64,000 nucleotides of DNA from Geomonas oryzae. GTDB lineage: Bacteria; Desulfobacterota; Desulfuromonadia; Geobacterales; Geobacteraceae. Under the pieces are notes generated by a model, which saw only the letters and a program-made list of their open reading frames with translations, was not told the DNA's origin and searched no databases. Within the stretch, counting starts at the first letter, position 1, and each line of letters opens with the position of its first letter. Positions 15,553-25,382 of the stretch are shown piece by piece. Location: NCBI RefSeq assembly GCF_004117875.1, contig NZ_RAHW01000003.1, positions 514,333 through 578,332 of the forward strand, written 5' to 3'. The position numbers were made by a program, and so were the translations under genes.

Positions 15553-17655
15553 TCACCCCGCCTCTTCCGCGGTCTTCATGATGGCGGGGACGTCGAGGAT
15601 GAGCGCGACGGAGCCGTCGCCCAGGATGGTCGCCCCGGACATACCCTCCACCTGCTGGTACATCCGCCCGAGCGACTTGATCACCGTCTGGTGCTCTCCG
15701 ATCACCCAGTCGACGACCAGGCCGACCCTTCGCCCCTCCAACTGGCAAATGACCACCTGCTGTATCGAAGGAGCCTCTCCGCCGATGCGGAACATCTTCC
15801 GCAGCGGCACGTAGGGGACAATCTGTTCACGCACGAGCAGTATGTCCCTTCCGTGGCTCTGTTCCATCTCCTTCTCGGTAAGGAGGATGCACTCGTCCAC
15901 CATGGCAAGCGGCATGACGAAGCGGTCCTTGCCGATCTGCACCAGGAGACTCTCGATGATGGCCAGGGTGAGCGGGATCTTCAGCGTGATCGAGGTGCCG
16001 CGTCCGGCTTCGCTCTTCACGTCGATGCTGCCGCGCAGCCCTTCGATCGCCTGTTTCACCACGTCCATGCCGACGCCACGGCCGGAGACGCTGGTGATCT
16101 TGCTCGCCGTCGAGAAACCGGGAGCGAAGATGAGCTGCCAGATCTCCCGGTCCGACATCTCCGCGTTGGCCGGGATGATCCTGCGCTCCACCGCCTTCGC
16201 CCTGATCGCGTCGACGTTCAGTCCGGCGCCGTCATCGCGGATGGTGATGAGCACGCTGTCGCCGGAATGGACCGCGGAGAGATGGATGTTGCCGGTCTTT
16301 GGCTTCCCCTTCGCCTCCCGCTCGGCCGGGGTCTCCACGCCGTGGTCGATGCTGTTGCGGATGATGTGCACCAGGGGATCGTTCAGCTTCTCGATCACCG
16401 TCTTGTCCAGCTCGGTGTCGGCCCCCTCGGTGGTCATCTCGATCGCCTTGCCGAGTTCGCCGGAGAGATCGCGCACCAGACGTTTGAACTTCGAGAAGGT
16501 GGCGCCGATGGGGAGCATCCTTATGTCGAGCGCGTTGTCCCTCAGGTCGTTGGTGAGCCGCTCCACCTCCTCGGCCACCGAGACGAGTTCCGCGTGCTTT
16601 TTGAGCTCCTGGGCCACCATGGAGAGCCGAGCCTGCACCGTGACCAGTTCGCCGACCAGGTTCACCAAAACGTCGAGCTTCTCCGCGCTCACCCGGATGC
16701 TCGAGGCGGCCTCCTGGGATTGCGCCTGTGACTGGCGTTCCTGGCGCACCTCTTTTACGTGCTGCTGCTCGATGAGGGCCGAGTTGATCGCGGCCGCGTC
16801 GACGAGCCCCGCCTCGAGCGCCAGCTCCCCGATCCGCTTTTGTCTCCCGAGCAGCTCGTCCATCTGCTCAGGCGTTAAGTCGCCGCGCTCGATGAGGATC
16901 TCGCCCAGCTTCTTGTACGTACCCTGTTCCCGCCTGGTGCCGTCGTCGATCACCGTTATGCTGAGCTCGCAGGAGTCCTCCACGAAGATGAAGACGTCCT
17001 CGATGGCGTTACGCCCCGCCGCGGTGGTGAGGATGATGTCCCAAAAGAGGTAGCAACGCTCCGGTTCCAGCCGGTCCAGGCTCGTCATGTTGCAGGTATG
17101 GGCCACGACGTTGCAGGGGCCGAGCTCCTGCAACTCGCGCAGCAGTGCAAGCGGGTTGCCGCCGGTTGTGAAGATCTCCGCTTCCGGCTTGAAACGGATC
17201 CGGTAGGTGATGAGCGCTTCCGGCGGGTCTTCCGCCGCATCCTCCTCGGCGGGGTCGGCGGCCTGGGTCTCGACCGGAGCGGGAACCATGGCCCGAAAGC
17301 GCGCAATCACCTCCTCGTTGAGCGCCGGATCGGCAGCAATGCCGTTTTCCGAGGCCTCCAGCATGGCGAGGATGCGGTCGCGCGCGGCGAGGCTCAGGTC
17401 GACGAGCTCCCTGCTCACCGCCAGCGCCCCGTTTCTGACCAGGTCGTAGACCGTCTCCACGTTGTGGGTGAAGGATGCGATGTCGTCGAAGCCGAACATG
17501 GCGCCCGATCCCTTGATGGTGTGCATGGTCCTGAAGACGCGGCCGACGATGGCCAGGTCCTCCGGGTTCTCTTCCATCTCCAGGAGAGCCTCTTCGAGAT
17601 CGGCGAGAAGCTCCCTGGCCTCGTCCTTGAACGCCTGGGCAAAATCGTCGCTCAT
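15553..17655 (-). CDS. cheA: Chemotaxis histidine kinase CheA
   Basis: A 700-aa CheA. The N-terminal Hpt domain carries phospho-acceptor His45 (HTIKGSG). A middle region (about 150-245, YRIRFKPEAEIFTTGGNP) is a P2-like docking module. It is followed by a duplicated helical hairpin (LGEILIERGDLTPEQMDELL and GELALEAGLVDAAAIN). P3 dimerisation (about 325-395), the HATPase with HIIRNSIDHGVE and GRGVGMDVVK, and a CheW-like P5 domain (from about 560) complete it. ATG 17655 overlaps the STAS stop by 4 nt, so they are translationally coupled. The operon order is cheR, receptor, STAS, cheA. No cheW or cheY is adjacent. Confidence 0.95.
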   Translation of the reverse strand: MSDDFAQAFKDEARELLADLEEALLEMEENPEDLAIVGRVFRTMHTIKGSGAMFGFDDIASFTHNVETVYDLVRNGALAVSRELVDLSLAARDRILAMLEASENGIAADPALNEEVIARFRAMVPAPVETQAADPAEEDAAEDPPEALITYRIRFKPEAEIFTTGGNPLALLRELQELGPCNVVAHTCNMTSLDRLEPERCYLFWDIILTTAAGRNAIEDVFIFVEDSCELSITVIDDGTRREQGTYKKLGEILIERGDLTPEQMDELLGRQKRIGELALEAGLVDAAAINSALIEQQHVKEVRQERQSQAQSQEAASSIRVSAEKLDVLVNLVGELVTVQARLSMVAQELKKHAELVSVAEEVERLTNDLRDNALDIRMLPIGATFSKFKRLVRDLSGELGKAIEMTTEGADTELDKTVIEKLNDPLVHIIRNSIDHGVETPAEREAKGKPKTGNIHLSAVHSGDSVLITIRDDGAGLNVDAIRAKAVERRIIPANAEMSDREIWQLIFAPGFSTASKITSVSGRGVGMDVVKQAIEGLRGSIDVKSEAGRGTSITLKIPLTLAIIESLLVQIGKDRFVMPLAMVDECILLTEKEMEQSHGRDILLVREQIVPYVPLRKMFRIGGEAPSIQQVVICQLEGRRVGLVVDWVIGEHQTVIKSLGRMYQQVEGMSGATILGDGSVALILDVPAIMKTAEEAG

Positions 17656-18014
17656 CGGTTCACCCTCTCGTTCTGCTCGAGCCAAATGCAGGTCCCCGCT
17701 TCATCCACTACACACCCCTTGAGCCGGTACATCCCCGCGGTCCGCGCCACCTCGACCAGCGCCTCGCTCTCCTGTTTCATCTTAAAGCCCATGCCCCGCT
17801 CCACGGAGGTACGGTGGCAGCTGCATAAAAGCTGCAAGCCGGTGGCATCGATCTCGGTCACCCCCGCCAAGGAAAGCTCTACCTCGCGGCCGGGCACGAA
17901 CGCCTCCAGGAAACGCTCCTTCAGTTCGGCCGCGTTCGCCACCGTCATCGCACCATGCACCGCTACCAGGGTGCGGTCCTTCTTCTTGGTGATTTTCACG
18001 AGCTTATCGCCCAT
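17652..18014 (-). CDS. STAS-domain protein (anti-sigma antagonist-like)
   Basis: A 120-aa single STAS domain. The core VELSLAGVTEIDATGLQLLCS contains the Asp-Ala-Thr-Gly loop; the residue normally phosphorylated in SpoIIAA-type proteins is Thr here rather than Ser. The preceding strand is TLVAVHGAMTVANAAEL. ATG 18014 is preceded by AGGGAGG. Placement between a receptor gene and cheA, with 4-nt coupling to cheA, implies a chemosensory role, perhaps replacing a scaffold or modulating CheA. In several delta-proteobacterial chemosensory clusters STAS proteins occupy this place, but their function is not settled. Confidence 0.88.
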   Translation of the reverse strand: MGDKLVKITKKKDRTLVAVHGAMTVANAAELKERFLEAFVPGREVELSLAGVTEIDATGLQLLCSCHRTSVERGMGFKMKQESEALVEVARTAGMYRLKGCVVDEAGTCIWLEQNERVNR

Positions 18015-18046
18015 GCTCGCATCCTCCCTGACCGGCGGCTATTGCC

Positions 18047-18075
18047 GGGGAGCGGCGCCTCGCGGGCCGCTCCCC
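18047..18075 (-). other. Intercistronic hairpin between receptor and STAS genes
   Basis: GGGGAGCGGC (18047-18056) pairs with GCCGCTCCCC (18066-18075). There is no T tract, so attenuation or mRNA processing and stability is more likely than full termination. Confidence 0.45.
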
Positions 18076-18086
18076 TTCCCCTTCGC

Positions 18087-21000
18087 TTAGAACCTCTCGA
18101 AGTCGCTGTCACCGTCCATGTCACTCATGATGAGGTCGTGCCCCATCGCCTTTTTGGTCTGCAGTCCGTTTTTCCTGATCCCCTTCACCTCCGCCTTTGA
18201 TGCGGATTTCGTCAGAGGCTTCGGCGCCGCAGGCAGCTGGCGTGCCGCGCCGTCAACCCTGAAGAAGGCGATGGTCGATTGCAGCTGGGCGGACTGCGAG
18301 GAGAGCTCTTCGGCGGTGGAGGCCATCTCCTCGCTCGCCGAGGCGTTCTGCTGAATCACCTGGTCGAGCTGCTGGATCGCCTTGTTGATCTGCTGCGCGC
18401 CGGTGTCCTGCTCCTTGCTGGAGGCGTTGATCTCCTGCACGAGCTCTGCGGTCTTCTGGATGTCGGGTAGGATGGCGGAGAGCATCTCGCCCGCCCGCTC
18501 GGCCACCTCGACGCTGGAGACGGAGAGTTCCGAGATCTCGCCCGCCGCCACCTGGCTCCTTTCGGCGAGTTTTCTCACCTCGCTTGCCACCACGGCGAAC
18601 CCCTTGCCGTGCTCCCCGGCGCGGGCCGCCTCGATGGCGGCGTTCAGGGCGAGCATGTTGGTCTGACGCGCGATCTCCTCGATGATGGAGATCTTGCCCG
18701 CGATGTCCTTCATCGCCTGCACCGTTTCGGAGACCGCCTTGCCACCTTCCTTCGCGTCCTCCGCCGATTTCACCGCGATCTTCTCGGTCTGCTGTGCGTT
18801 GTCCGCGTTCTGCTTGATGTTGGCGCTCATCTCCTCCATGGAGGAGGAAGCCTCCTCGGCCGCGGCCGCCTGCTGCGAAGCACCTTCCGACATGGACTGC
18901 GCGTTCGCCGAGAGCTGCACGCTGCCGGAGGCGACGTTGTCCGCCGCCATCTTCACCTCGGTGACCACCTCGGTGATCTTGCCGACCATGGCGGAGAGCG
19001 CGTGAATCAGCTCGTCCTGGGCGCTTCTCTCTTTTAGGCTCACCATGAGATTGCCGTTGGAAACCTCCTTCGCAGCGTCCGTGATCTTGTTGATCGCCTC
19101 GATCAGCACGTTCAGGTTGGTCTTGATCAGGTTGTACTGCCCCTTGTACTCCGTCACGATGGTCGGGGGCATGTCCCCCTTGGCGATGCGGTCCACGTAG
19201 TCTGCGGTCACCATCAGGGGATTCACGATGTTGGTCACCGTGTCGTTCACGCCGACCACGAGCTTGTTCCACCCGCCGACGAACAGGGATGCATCGGCAC
19301 GCTTGTCGAGCTCGCCGTCGGCGGCCGCCCTGATAATAACGTCGGTCTGCTCCAAAAGTTCGTTCATCATCTTCACGACAGCGTTCAGGTTGTCCTTGAT
19401 GATGTTGTACTGCCCCTTGTACTCGGTCACGATGGCAGGCGGAATGACCCCCTTCGACACCTTGTCAACGTAGTCCGCGGTCACCATCAGGGGATTCACG
19501 ATGTTGGTCACCGTGTCGTTCACGCCTACCACGAGCTTGTTCCACCCACCGACGAACAGGGAGGCGTCGGCACGCTTGTCGAGCTCGCCGTCGGCGGCCG
19601 CCTTGATAATGACGTCGGTCTGCTCCAAAAGCTCGTTCATCATCTTCACGACGGCGTTCAGGTTGTCCTTGATGACGTTGTACTGCCCCTTGTACTCGGT
19701 CACGATGGCAGGCGGAATGACCCCTTTCGACACCTTGTCAACGTAGTCCGCGGTCACCATCAGGGGGTTCACGATGTTGGTGATGATGTTGTTGATCCCC
19801 TCGACCAGCTCCTTCCAGCCGCCGATGAAAAGCTCCGGGTTGGCGCGCTCGTCCAGCCTGCCGTCTGCCGCGGCGCGGGTCACCTTGTCCGCCTCGGTGA
19901 GGAGGTTGTTCATGATGTCGATGCAGTTGTTGAGGTTCAGCTTGATCTCGTTGAAGTCCCCGTTGTAGCTGTCCGTAATCCTCGGCGGGATGTCCCCCTT
20001 CGAGATGCGGTCCACATACTCGGCTGCCACGTTCAAAGGTCCGATCACCGCATCCAGGGTCTCATTGACGCCGGAGACGATTTTTCTGAAATCTCCCTCG
20101 TGTCTTGATGCATCGGCGCGGGTGGCTAGTTTGCCCGCGACCGCCGCCTGCACGAGCATGTCGGTGTCGGCGATGAGGGCCTTAAGGTTCGTACGCACCT
20201 GCTCGATGGTCTCGTTGATGAAGGCCTTCTTGCCAGGGAACTTGTCAAGTTGCGCCTCGAAGTTGCCCCGACCGAACTCGGCGATGCAGGCCATCGCCTT
20301 CTTCTTCACCGCGATGTGGCCGCTGACCATGTTGTTGACCCCGGCCGCCATCTGCCGGTACACCCCCTGGTAGTTGGCGGCGGCGATCTGCACGTCGATG
20401 TCCCCAAGGTCGTGCTGCTGGGACATGTTGTTCATGTCCGCGATGAGGGCGTCAAGCGAGTCGATGCAGACGTTCAGGTTGTTCTTGATCTCGTTGAAGT
20501 CGCCGTTGTAGCTGTCGGTGATCCTTGGCGGGATGTCCCCCTTGGAGATGCGGTCCACGTACTCGGCCGCCACGTTCAGCGGACCGATCACCGCGTCGAG
20601 GGTGTCGTTCACCCCGGAGACGATCCTCCTGAAGTCCCCCTGGTGCTTGGTGGCGTCGGCGCGGGTGGCGAGTTTTCCGGCCACGGCCGCCTGGCTCAGC
20701 ATGTCGGCATCGGATACGAGGGCGTTGATCGCCTCGATACAGACGTTCAGGTTGTTCTTGATCTCGTTGAAGTCGCCGTTGTAGCTGTCGGTGATCCTTG
20801 GCGGTATGTCCCCCTTGGAGATGCGGTCCACGTACTCGGCCGCCACGTTCAAAGGCCCGATCACCGCGTCAAGGGTGTCGTTCACGCCGGCCACGACCTT
20901 CTGGAAGTCGCCCTGGTGCCTGGAGGCGTCGGCGCGGGTAGCGAGCTTCCCGGCGATGGCCGCATCGGAGAGCATGTTCGTGTCGGCCACGAGGGCTTTG

Positions 21001-21788
21001 ATCGACTCGACCATCTTCTGCATGGCGACCATAACGCTGTCGCCGTGCTTGCCCTTCAAGTCGATGGATACGCTCATGTCCCCCACCGCCACGCGGTTGG
21101 CAACGTCCCCCACCTCCTTGGGATCGGCTCCGAGCTGCCTTTGCACGATTCTCGTGATAAAAAGTCCGAAGCCGACCGCGAGCGCGACACCGACCACGAT
21201 GAGGATCAGCATGACCTTGGTGGCGGTGTTCGCCATTTCCGTGTTGCCGTCGGCGGTCAGCTTCGCCTGTTTCAGCTTCGCGTCCACCAGCTTGTCGATG
21301 CCTTCCTGCTCCATCCTGGAGAACTTGGCGCCGTCACCCTCCAGGAGAGCCCTCGCCTCCCCGTCCCTCCCCGCCTGCGCCAGGCGCACGATCTGGTCGA
21401 TGATGGGGGCGTAGCCGTCGCGCGCCTGCTTGAACTCCTGATAAAGCTTGCGCCCCTCGTCGGTGAGTATGGTCTTCTCGAATTCCCCGGCCGCCTTGTC
21501 CAGGTCGCCGCGCAGCGTCTTGATTCTCTCGACCTTGGCCTGCTCATCCTGCGGCGTCTTGGCGGTGAGGAGGTCCCTCAGGTTGACCCTGATGCGCTGG
21601 AAGGACGTGGAGACGTCCTGCAGTTGGGCTATGGGTATGGTGATTCTTTCGTACAGCTTTGCGTCGGCAGCCTCGATGCCGTGAATCTCCCTGATGCCGA
21701 AATACCCGACCAACCCGGCGATGACGGCGATGGTGATGAATCCCGCCATCAGTTTCGTACCCAGCTTCAAATCGTAGAACCACTTCAT
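18087..21788 (-). CDS. Giant methyl-accepting chemotaxis protein with poly-HAMP array
   Basis: A 1233-aa receptor. It has TM1 (about 13-33), a periplasmic four-helix-bundle region (about 34-187) and TM2 (about 188-212). A HAMP region is followed by seven tandem units of about 91 residues (about 254-889). Three units are of one type (KLATRADAS..., [14 protein letters not shown]), one is divergent, and three are of a second type ([34 protein letters not shown]). Then comes the MCP signalling hairpin, with core [24 protein letters not shown] at about 1045. There is no CheR-tethering pentapeptide at the C-terminus (DSDFERF). ATG 21788 follows AAGGAGGTAGTC. The adjacent cheR and cheA suggest one dedicated pathway. 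Confidence 0.93.
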   Translation of the reverse strand: MKWFYDLKLGTKLMAGFITIAVIAGLVGYFGIREIHGIEAADAKLYERITIPIAQLQDVSTSFQRIRVNLRDLLTAKTPQDEQAKVERIKTLRGDLDKAAGEFEKTILTDEGRKLYQEFKQARDGYAPIIDQIVRLAQAGRDGEARALLEGDGAKFSRMEQEGIDKLVDAKLKQAKLTADGNTEMANTATKVMLILIVVGVALAVGFGLFITRIVQRQLGADPKEVGDVANRVAVGDMSVSIDLKGKHGDSVMVAMQKMVESIKALVADTNMLSDAAIAGKLATRADASRHQGDFQKVVAGVNDTLDAVIGPLNVAAEYVDRISKGDIPPRITDSYNGDFNEIKNNLNVCIEAINALVSDADMLSQAAVAGKLATRADATKHQGDFRRIVSGVNDTLDAVIGPLNVAAEYVDRISKGDIPPRITDSYNGDFNEIKNNLNVCIDSLDALIADMNNMSQQHDLGDIDVQIAAANYQGVYRQMAAGVNNMVSGHIAVKKKAMACIAEFGRGNFEAQLDKFPGKKAFINETIEQVRTNLKALIADTDMLVQAAVAGKLATRADASRHEGDFRKIVSGVNETLDAVIGPLNVAAEYVDRISKGDIPPRITDSYNGDFNEIKLNLNNCIDIMNNLLTEADKVTRAAADGRLDERANPELFIGGWKELVEGINNIITNIVNPLMVTADYVDKVSKGVIPPAIVTEYKGQYNVIKDNLNAVVKMMNELLEQTDVIIKAAADGELDKRADASLFVGGWNKLVVGVNDTVTNIVNPLMVTADYVDKVSKGVIPPAIVTEYKGQYNIIKDNLNAVVKMMNELLEQTDVIIRAAADGELDKRADASLFVGGWNKLVVGVNDTVTNIVNPLMVTADYVDRIAKGDMPPTIVTEYKGQYNLIKTNLNVLIEAINKITDAAKEVSNGNLMVSLKERSAQDELIHALSAMVGKITEVVTEVKMAADNVASGSVQLSANAQSMSEGASQQAAAAEEASSSMEEMSANIKQNADNAQQTEKIAVKSAEDAKEGGKAVSETVQAMKDIAGKISIIEEIARQTNMLALNAAIEAARAGEHGKGFAVVASEVRKLAERSQVAAGEISELSVSSVEVAERAGEMLSAILPDIQKTAELVQEINASSKEQDTGAQQINKAIQQLDQVIQQNASASEEMASTAEELSSQSAQLQSTIAFFRVDGAARQLPAAPKPLTKSASKAEVKGIRKNGLQTKKAMGHDLIMSDMDGDSDFERF
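19123..21030. repeat. Seven tandem coding units of about 273 bp inside the receptor gene
   Basis: The anchor TTGAT(C/G) recurs at 19123, 19396, 19669 and 19942, and at 20485, 20758 and 21031, always 273 bp apart except for one divergent 270-bp unit (20215-20484). Units 19396-19668 and 19669-19941 are almost identical in DNA, as are 20485-20757 and 20758-21030. This indicates recent duplication or gene conversion. Confidence 0.9.
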
Positions 21789-21945
21789 GACTACCTCCTT
21801 GATTGTGCGTTATCATCCGACAAGACACCGCTATCTGAATCCATCGGCTCTAAATTGCAATAAACTCGGGCTGTTTCCCCAGTATGAGATGGGAGCGGCA
21901 ACTGTAGGTCGCGGAACTCTTCTTCAGGGGGACGATCTTCAAGGC

Positions 21946-22554
21946 CTACCCTCCGATCTTTTTGAACAGCTGGGCGTCCGGGACCACCTGCTCGAACAGG
22001 TGGGACACCTCGGGAGGGAGCTTCTGGGTGTTTTCCGTGGCGAGGTAGCCGCCGGGTGCCAGGGCTTCGTGGAACATCCGGAAGACCTCGATGCGCTCGC
22101 GGTACTGGAAATGGAGCAGCACGTTCTTGCACACGACCAGACAGTAGTCGCCTCCGGGTGCTTTCAGCGATAGGAGGTCATGGTACTGGAAGTTCACCCG
22201 GTCGCGCAAAAGCGGCACGACCCGGTACCGGCCGGCCTCGTCTGCAGGTTCGAAGTACTTGTTGAACAGGCTGACCGGGGTGCGTTGCAGTTCTTCGTAG
22301 GGGTAGGTGGCGGCGGTGACGATGTCGCCGAAGTGGTTGGCGCTGTCGTAGTCGGTGGCGTCGATGCGCAGGTTCTTGAAGCCGAAGGAGTTCATCTTCT
22401 CGGCGAAGATCATGGCGACGGTGTAGGTCTCCTGCCCGAGCGCGCACCCCGCGTCCCAGATCTTGATCCGGCTCCGCCCGGAGGCGTAACGGATCATGTG
22501 GTCGGCGGCGTGCTCGAGGGTCGGCTGGTCCCGCATGAAGAAGGTGAAGGCCAT
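21946..22554 (-). CDS. cheR: CheR-type methyltransferase lacking the N-terminal helical domain
   Basis: A 202-aa protein corresponding to the catalytic domain of CheR (glutamate methylation of chemoreceptors with SAM). The SAM site KIWDAGCALGQETYTVAM (about 31-48) matches the CheR motif I (WxAGCSxGEExYS). ATDYDSA is the acidic strand-2 end. LVVCKNVLLHFQ corresponds to the FCRNVLIYF motif, with Arg replaced by Lys. It lacks the usual N-terminal about 70-residue domain. ATG 22554 follows GGAGCGTAA. It is first in the cheR-receptor-STAS-cheA cluster. No cheB is seen. Confidence 0.88.
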   Translation of the reverse strand: MAFTFFMRDQPTLEHAADHMIRYASGRSRIKIWDAGCALGQETYTVAMIFAEKMNSFGFKNLRIDATDYDSANHFGDIVTAATYPYEELQRTPVSLFNKYFEPADEAGRYRVVPLLRDRVNFQYHDLLSLKAPGGDYCLVVCKNVLLHFQYRERIEVFRMFHEALAPGGYLATENTQKLPPEVSHLFEQVVPDAQLFKKIGG

Positions 22555-22774
22555 TTACGCTCCATATAAGAATACGCAACAACAGCTTCCGTAACTCCCA
22601 TAAGGAGACCTATCGGTCCGGCGGGGTCACAACTGTATACGCCTATTGACCACAAAGACATTATTTTTTACCAATACAGCAAACGCCTTCGGACTTGACG
22701 TTTTTCAGCTTAAATTAATAGAGAGTACTGCCGAACAGTATCTGTGCTGACTCACACATCAAGACAGGAAGACT

Positions 22775-24712
22775 ATGGGAAACTCAGGACACCACGAGGA
22801 ATTGCAACGGCTTTGCGCCGTGGTAGAGCGGGCGAAACGAGACTGGGAACAGACTTTCGACGCCGTCCCCGACCTCATCACCATCATCGGTGAGGACCAC
22901 TGCATCAAGCGGGTGAACCACGCCACCAGCGATCTCCTCGGAGTACACCCGCGCGACCTGGTGGGGAAGAAGTGCTACGAGGTGATGCACGGCTCCGCCA
23001 CGCTCCCACCCGGGTGCCCCGGGGCGCTGGCCATGGCATCGGGGACGGTGCAGCAGGCGGAGTTCGAAGAAAAATGGCTGGAGCGCACCTTCAGCGTGAC
23101 CGCCTCCCCCATCCACGACGCCGCCGGGCGCGTCACCTCGTGCGTGCATGTGGCCCGCGACGTCACCGAAAGAAAGCAAAAAGAGGATGCCCTTACCGCG
23201 AGCGAGCGTTTCCTGCGCGCCATCACCGACAACATCCCCGGCATGGTCGGCTACTGGGACCGGGAGCTGCGCTGCCGTTTCGCCAACCAGGCGTACCTGC
23301 AGTGGTTCGGCAGGAGCTCGCAAGAGATTCTCGGGATGAGCATTCACGAGCTGCTGGGGAAGGAGCTTTACAAAAAGAACGAGCCCTACATGCTGCGCGC
23401 CCTCGCCGGGGAGGTGCAGCATTTCGAGAGGACGCTCACGAGAACCGACGGCAGCGTCGGCCACACCTGGGCGCACTACATCCCCGACGTGGTGGACGGA
23501 GCGACGCGCGGCTTCTTCGTCCTCGTCACCGACGTGACCGAGCTGAAGCTTGCCGAAGAGGCGAAGGCGGAACTGGAAGCGCGGCTGCAGCAGGCGCAGA
23601 AAATGGAATCGGTGGGGAGGCTCGCCGGCGGGGTGGCCCATGACTTCAACAACCAGCTCACCGTCATTATGGCCTACGCCGACATGGGGCTTGAATCGCT
23701 CGATGCGTCACACCCGCTTTACCCCATGTTGCAGCAGATCGCCCGGGCGGCCGAGCGCTCCGCCGGCCTCACCCATCAGCTCCTCGCCTTCGCGCGCCAG
23801 CAGCCGGTCACGCCAACGGTGCTCGATTTGAACGAGACGGTGCGCGACATGATGAAGATGCTCAGAAGGCTCATCGGGGAGCACATCCACCTCACTTGGC
23901 GGGAGTCCGGGGAGCCGTGCCGCGTAAAGATGGACCCGACCCAGGCGGACCAGATCATAGCGAACCTCTGCATCAACGCGCGCGACGCCATCGCCGACTA
24001 CGGCGAGATAAGGATCGAAACAGGGACCGAGACCGTCGGCGCGGGCAGAGGCGACCGGGAGATCCTTCCCGGCGAATACGTGTACCTCGCCGTGCGCGAC
24101 AACGGCTGCGGCATGGACCAGGAAACGCTCAGGCAGATCTTCGAGCCGTTCTTCACCACGAAGGAGCTCGGCAAGGGGACCGGGCTCGGTCTCTCGACGG
24201 TGTACGGCATCACGCGGCAAAACGGCGGCTTCATCGAGGTCGAGAGCAGCGCCGGACGGGGAACGCGCTTCACCATCTACCTGCCGCGCTGCCGCGAGGA
24301 GGCGAAGGCCTCCCACGCCGCGGCCACCAGGCACGACGCGGGAGGGGCGGAGACCATCCTCCTCGTGGAGGACGAGCCGAGCATCCTCGGCATGGCGCGG
24401 GATCTGCTCGAGCGGAAGGGGTACCGGGTAATGGCGGCGCACTCCCCGGTAGAGGCCCTCGCCGCGGCGGGGGAGTGGGGAGGGGAGATTCAGCTTCTGC
24501 TGACCGACGTGATCATGAAGCAGATGAACGGGCGCGATCTCTACCGCGAGCTGGCGGCGCGGCGCCCCGGCATCAAGTGCCTTTACATGTCCGGTTACAC
24601 CGCGGACGTCATCGGGCATCACGGCGTCATGGACGACGACGTCCGCTTCATCGGGAAGCCCTTCAAGGCGACCGAGCTCGCCCGCCGGGTGCGCGAGGCG
24701 CTCGACGCGTAA
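22775..24712 (+). CDS. Soluble PAS-PAS hybrid histidine kinase with receiver
   Basis: A 645-aa kinase without signal peptide or membrane helix. PAS1 (about 25-140) includes GKKCYEVMHGSATLPPGCPG, a cysteine pattern seen in redox-type PAS. PAS2 is at about 145-265. HisKA has acceptor GGVAHDFNNQLTV (about 290), and the HATPase has DNGCGMD and GTGLGLSTVYG. A C-terminal receiver (about 525-643) has Asp in LLLTDVIM and Lys in IGKPF. ATG 22775 is preceded by AGGAAGACT. No DNA-binding output or partner is adjacent; it is divergent from the chemosensory cluster. Confidence 0.92.
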   Translation: MGNSGHHEELQRLCAVVERAKRDWEQTFDAVPDLITIIGEDHCIKRVNHATSDLLGVHPRDLVGKKCYEVMHGSATLPPGCPGALAMASGTVQQAEFEEKWLERTFSVTASPIHDAAGRVTSCVHVARDVTERKQKEDALTASERFLRAITDNIPGMVGYWDRELRCRFANQAYLQWFGRSSQEILGMSIHELLGKELYKKNEPYMLRALAGEVQHFERTLTRTDGSVGHTWAHYIPDVVDGATRGFFVLVTDVTELKLAEEAKAELEARLQQAQKMESVGRLAGGVAHDFNNQLTVIMAYADMGLESLDASHPLYPMLQQIARAAERSAGLTHQLLAFARQQPVTPTVLDLNETVRDMMKMLRRLIGEHIHLTWRESGEPCRVKMDPTQADQIIANLCINARDAIADYGEIRIETGTETVGAGRGDREILPGEYVYLAVRDNGCGMDQETLRQIFEPFFTTKELGKGTGLGLSTVYGITRQNGGFIEVESSAGRGTRFTIYLPRCREEAKASHAAATRHDAGGAETILLVEDEPSILGMARDLLERKGYRVMAAHSPVEALAAAGEWGGEIQLLLTDVIMKQMNGRDLYRELAARRPGIKCLYMSGYTADVIGHHGVMDDDVRFIGKPFKATELARRVREALDA

Positions 24713-24740
24713 AAAATGGGTCAGCCGGGCAGGCGGTGCA
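24713..24740 (+). repeat. 28-bp direct repeat, left copy
   Basis: AAAATGGGTCAGCCGGGCAG plus GCGGTGCA is repeated exactly at 25104-25131, 391 bp away. It begins right after the stop codon of the hybrid kinase. The segment between holds R1, short GACATG(G/A)GTTACA repeats and R3. Confidence 0.85.
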
Positions 24741-24795
24741 TTGCGGCAGGTGTCGCCGCGAAGCGGCGCAGGTGACCCCGCGATACCCTTTGCGA

Positions 24796-24874
24796 GGTTC
24801 ATCAGGAAATTCCGGGGAGTCGATGCTGTTACTTCGCAGCAGAGAGCATGCCCTAACGTTCCCCCCTTTGCGAA
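24796..24874. repeat. Intergenic repeat R1, second copy
   Basis: Similar to 383-462 and 63796-63875, starting GGTTCATC and ending CCCTTTGCGAA. It is immediately followed at 24880-24930 by GACATGGGTTACA and GACATGAGTTACA, a pair of near-identical 13-mers that looks like a mobile-element remnant. Confidence 0.75.
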
Positions 24875-24935
24875 GGGTGTATAGACCGGGGACATGGGTT
24901 ACAGGTGTGCGGAGACATGAGTTACACTTTTTGTA

Positions 24936-25103
24936 TCTCCGAGCCGTCCTCAAGTCGTACATCACCGAGTTTGTGATGGCAATAGTCACATCGTTCCTAC
25001 GCTCCAGCGTGGGAACGAAAGCCCAGGACGCTCAAGCGTCCGCAGTACGAGACGCTGGAGCGTCTCCCGATTGCGTTCCAACGCTGGAGCGTAGGAACGA
25101 TCT
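24936..25103. repeat. About 165-bp repeat R3 with nested inverted repeats
   Basis: A second copy in the same orientation lies at 49249-49415. Arms 24990-25010 and 25081-25101 form a perfect 21-bp inverted repeat (ATCGTTCCTACGCTCCAGCGT and complement). Smaller hairpins (GACGCTCAAGCGTC, GAGACGCTGGAGCGTCTC) lie inside. The structure resembles a REP/BIME cruciform. Confidence 0.85.
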
Positions 25104-25131
25104 AAAATGGGTCAGCCGGGCAGGCGGTGCA
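25104..25131 (+). repeat. 28-bp direct repeat, right copy
   Basis: Exact copy of 24713-24740. From 25132 to 25321 no gene is visible. Confidence 0.85.
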
Positions 25132-25321
25132 GCGTGCGCGATGACGGCCTAAGCTGTTGCTTGCTCTTGCTTGGTCCATTCAAGAGCAAATCCCCCTGAA
25201 CGTAAGGGCTCACGTTTCTTCTTCCAGGGAGCACAAACCTTGCTCCCCCTGATTTTTCAAGTTCACGTGCCACGATTCCCGGACAGGTTGATCCAAAGCC
25301 CACCGTCCCCCGAATCAACTA

Positions 25322-25358
25322 AAAAAGCCCCGCCTCCACAAGGGAGACGGGGCTTTTT
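25322..25358. terminator. Bidirectional rho-independent terminator
   Basis: AAAAAGCCCCG...CGGGGCTTTTT with an inner CTCC/GGAG pairing. On the minus strand it ends the octaheme nitrite reductase transcript (stop at 25383). Confidence 0.9.
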
Positions 25359-25382
25359 CGTGTCCGAACGAGCTGCCTTCGG

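Noticed and set aside
19123..21030. Regular tandem repeats considered as a CRISPR array
   Set aside because: The 273-bp units are coding and continuous without spacers, and translate to HAMP-like domains.
20250..21863. Long plus-strand open frame (537 codons) within the receptor gene
   Set aside because: Antisense to the tandem HAMP-like units; its repeated His/Val/Asp-rich composition simply mirrors the repeats.
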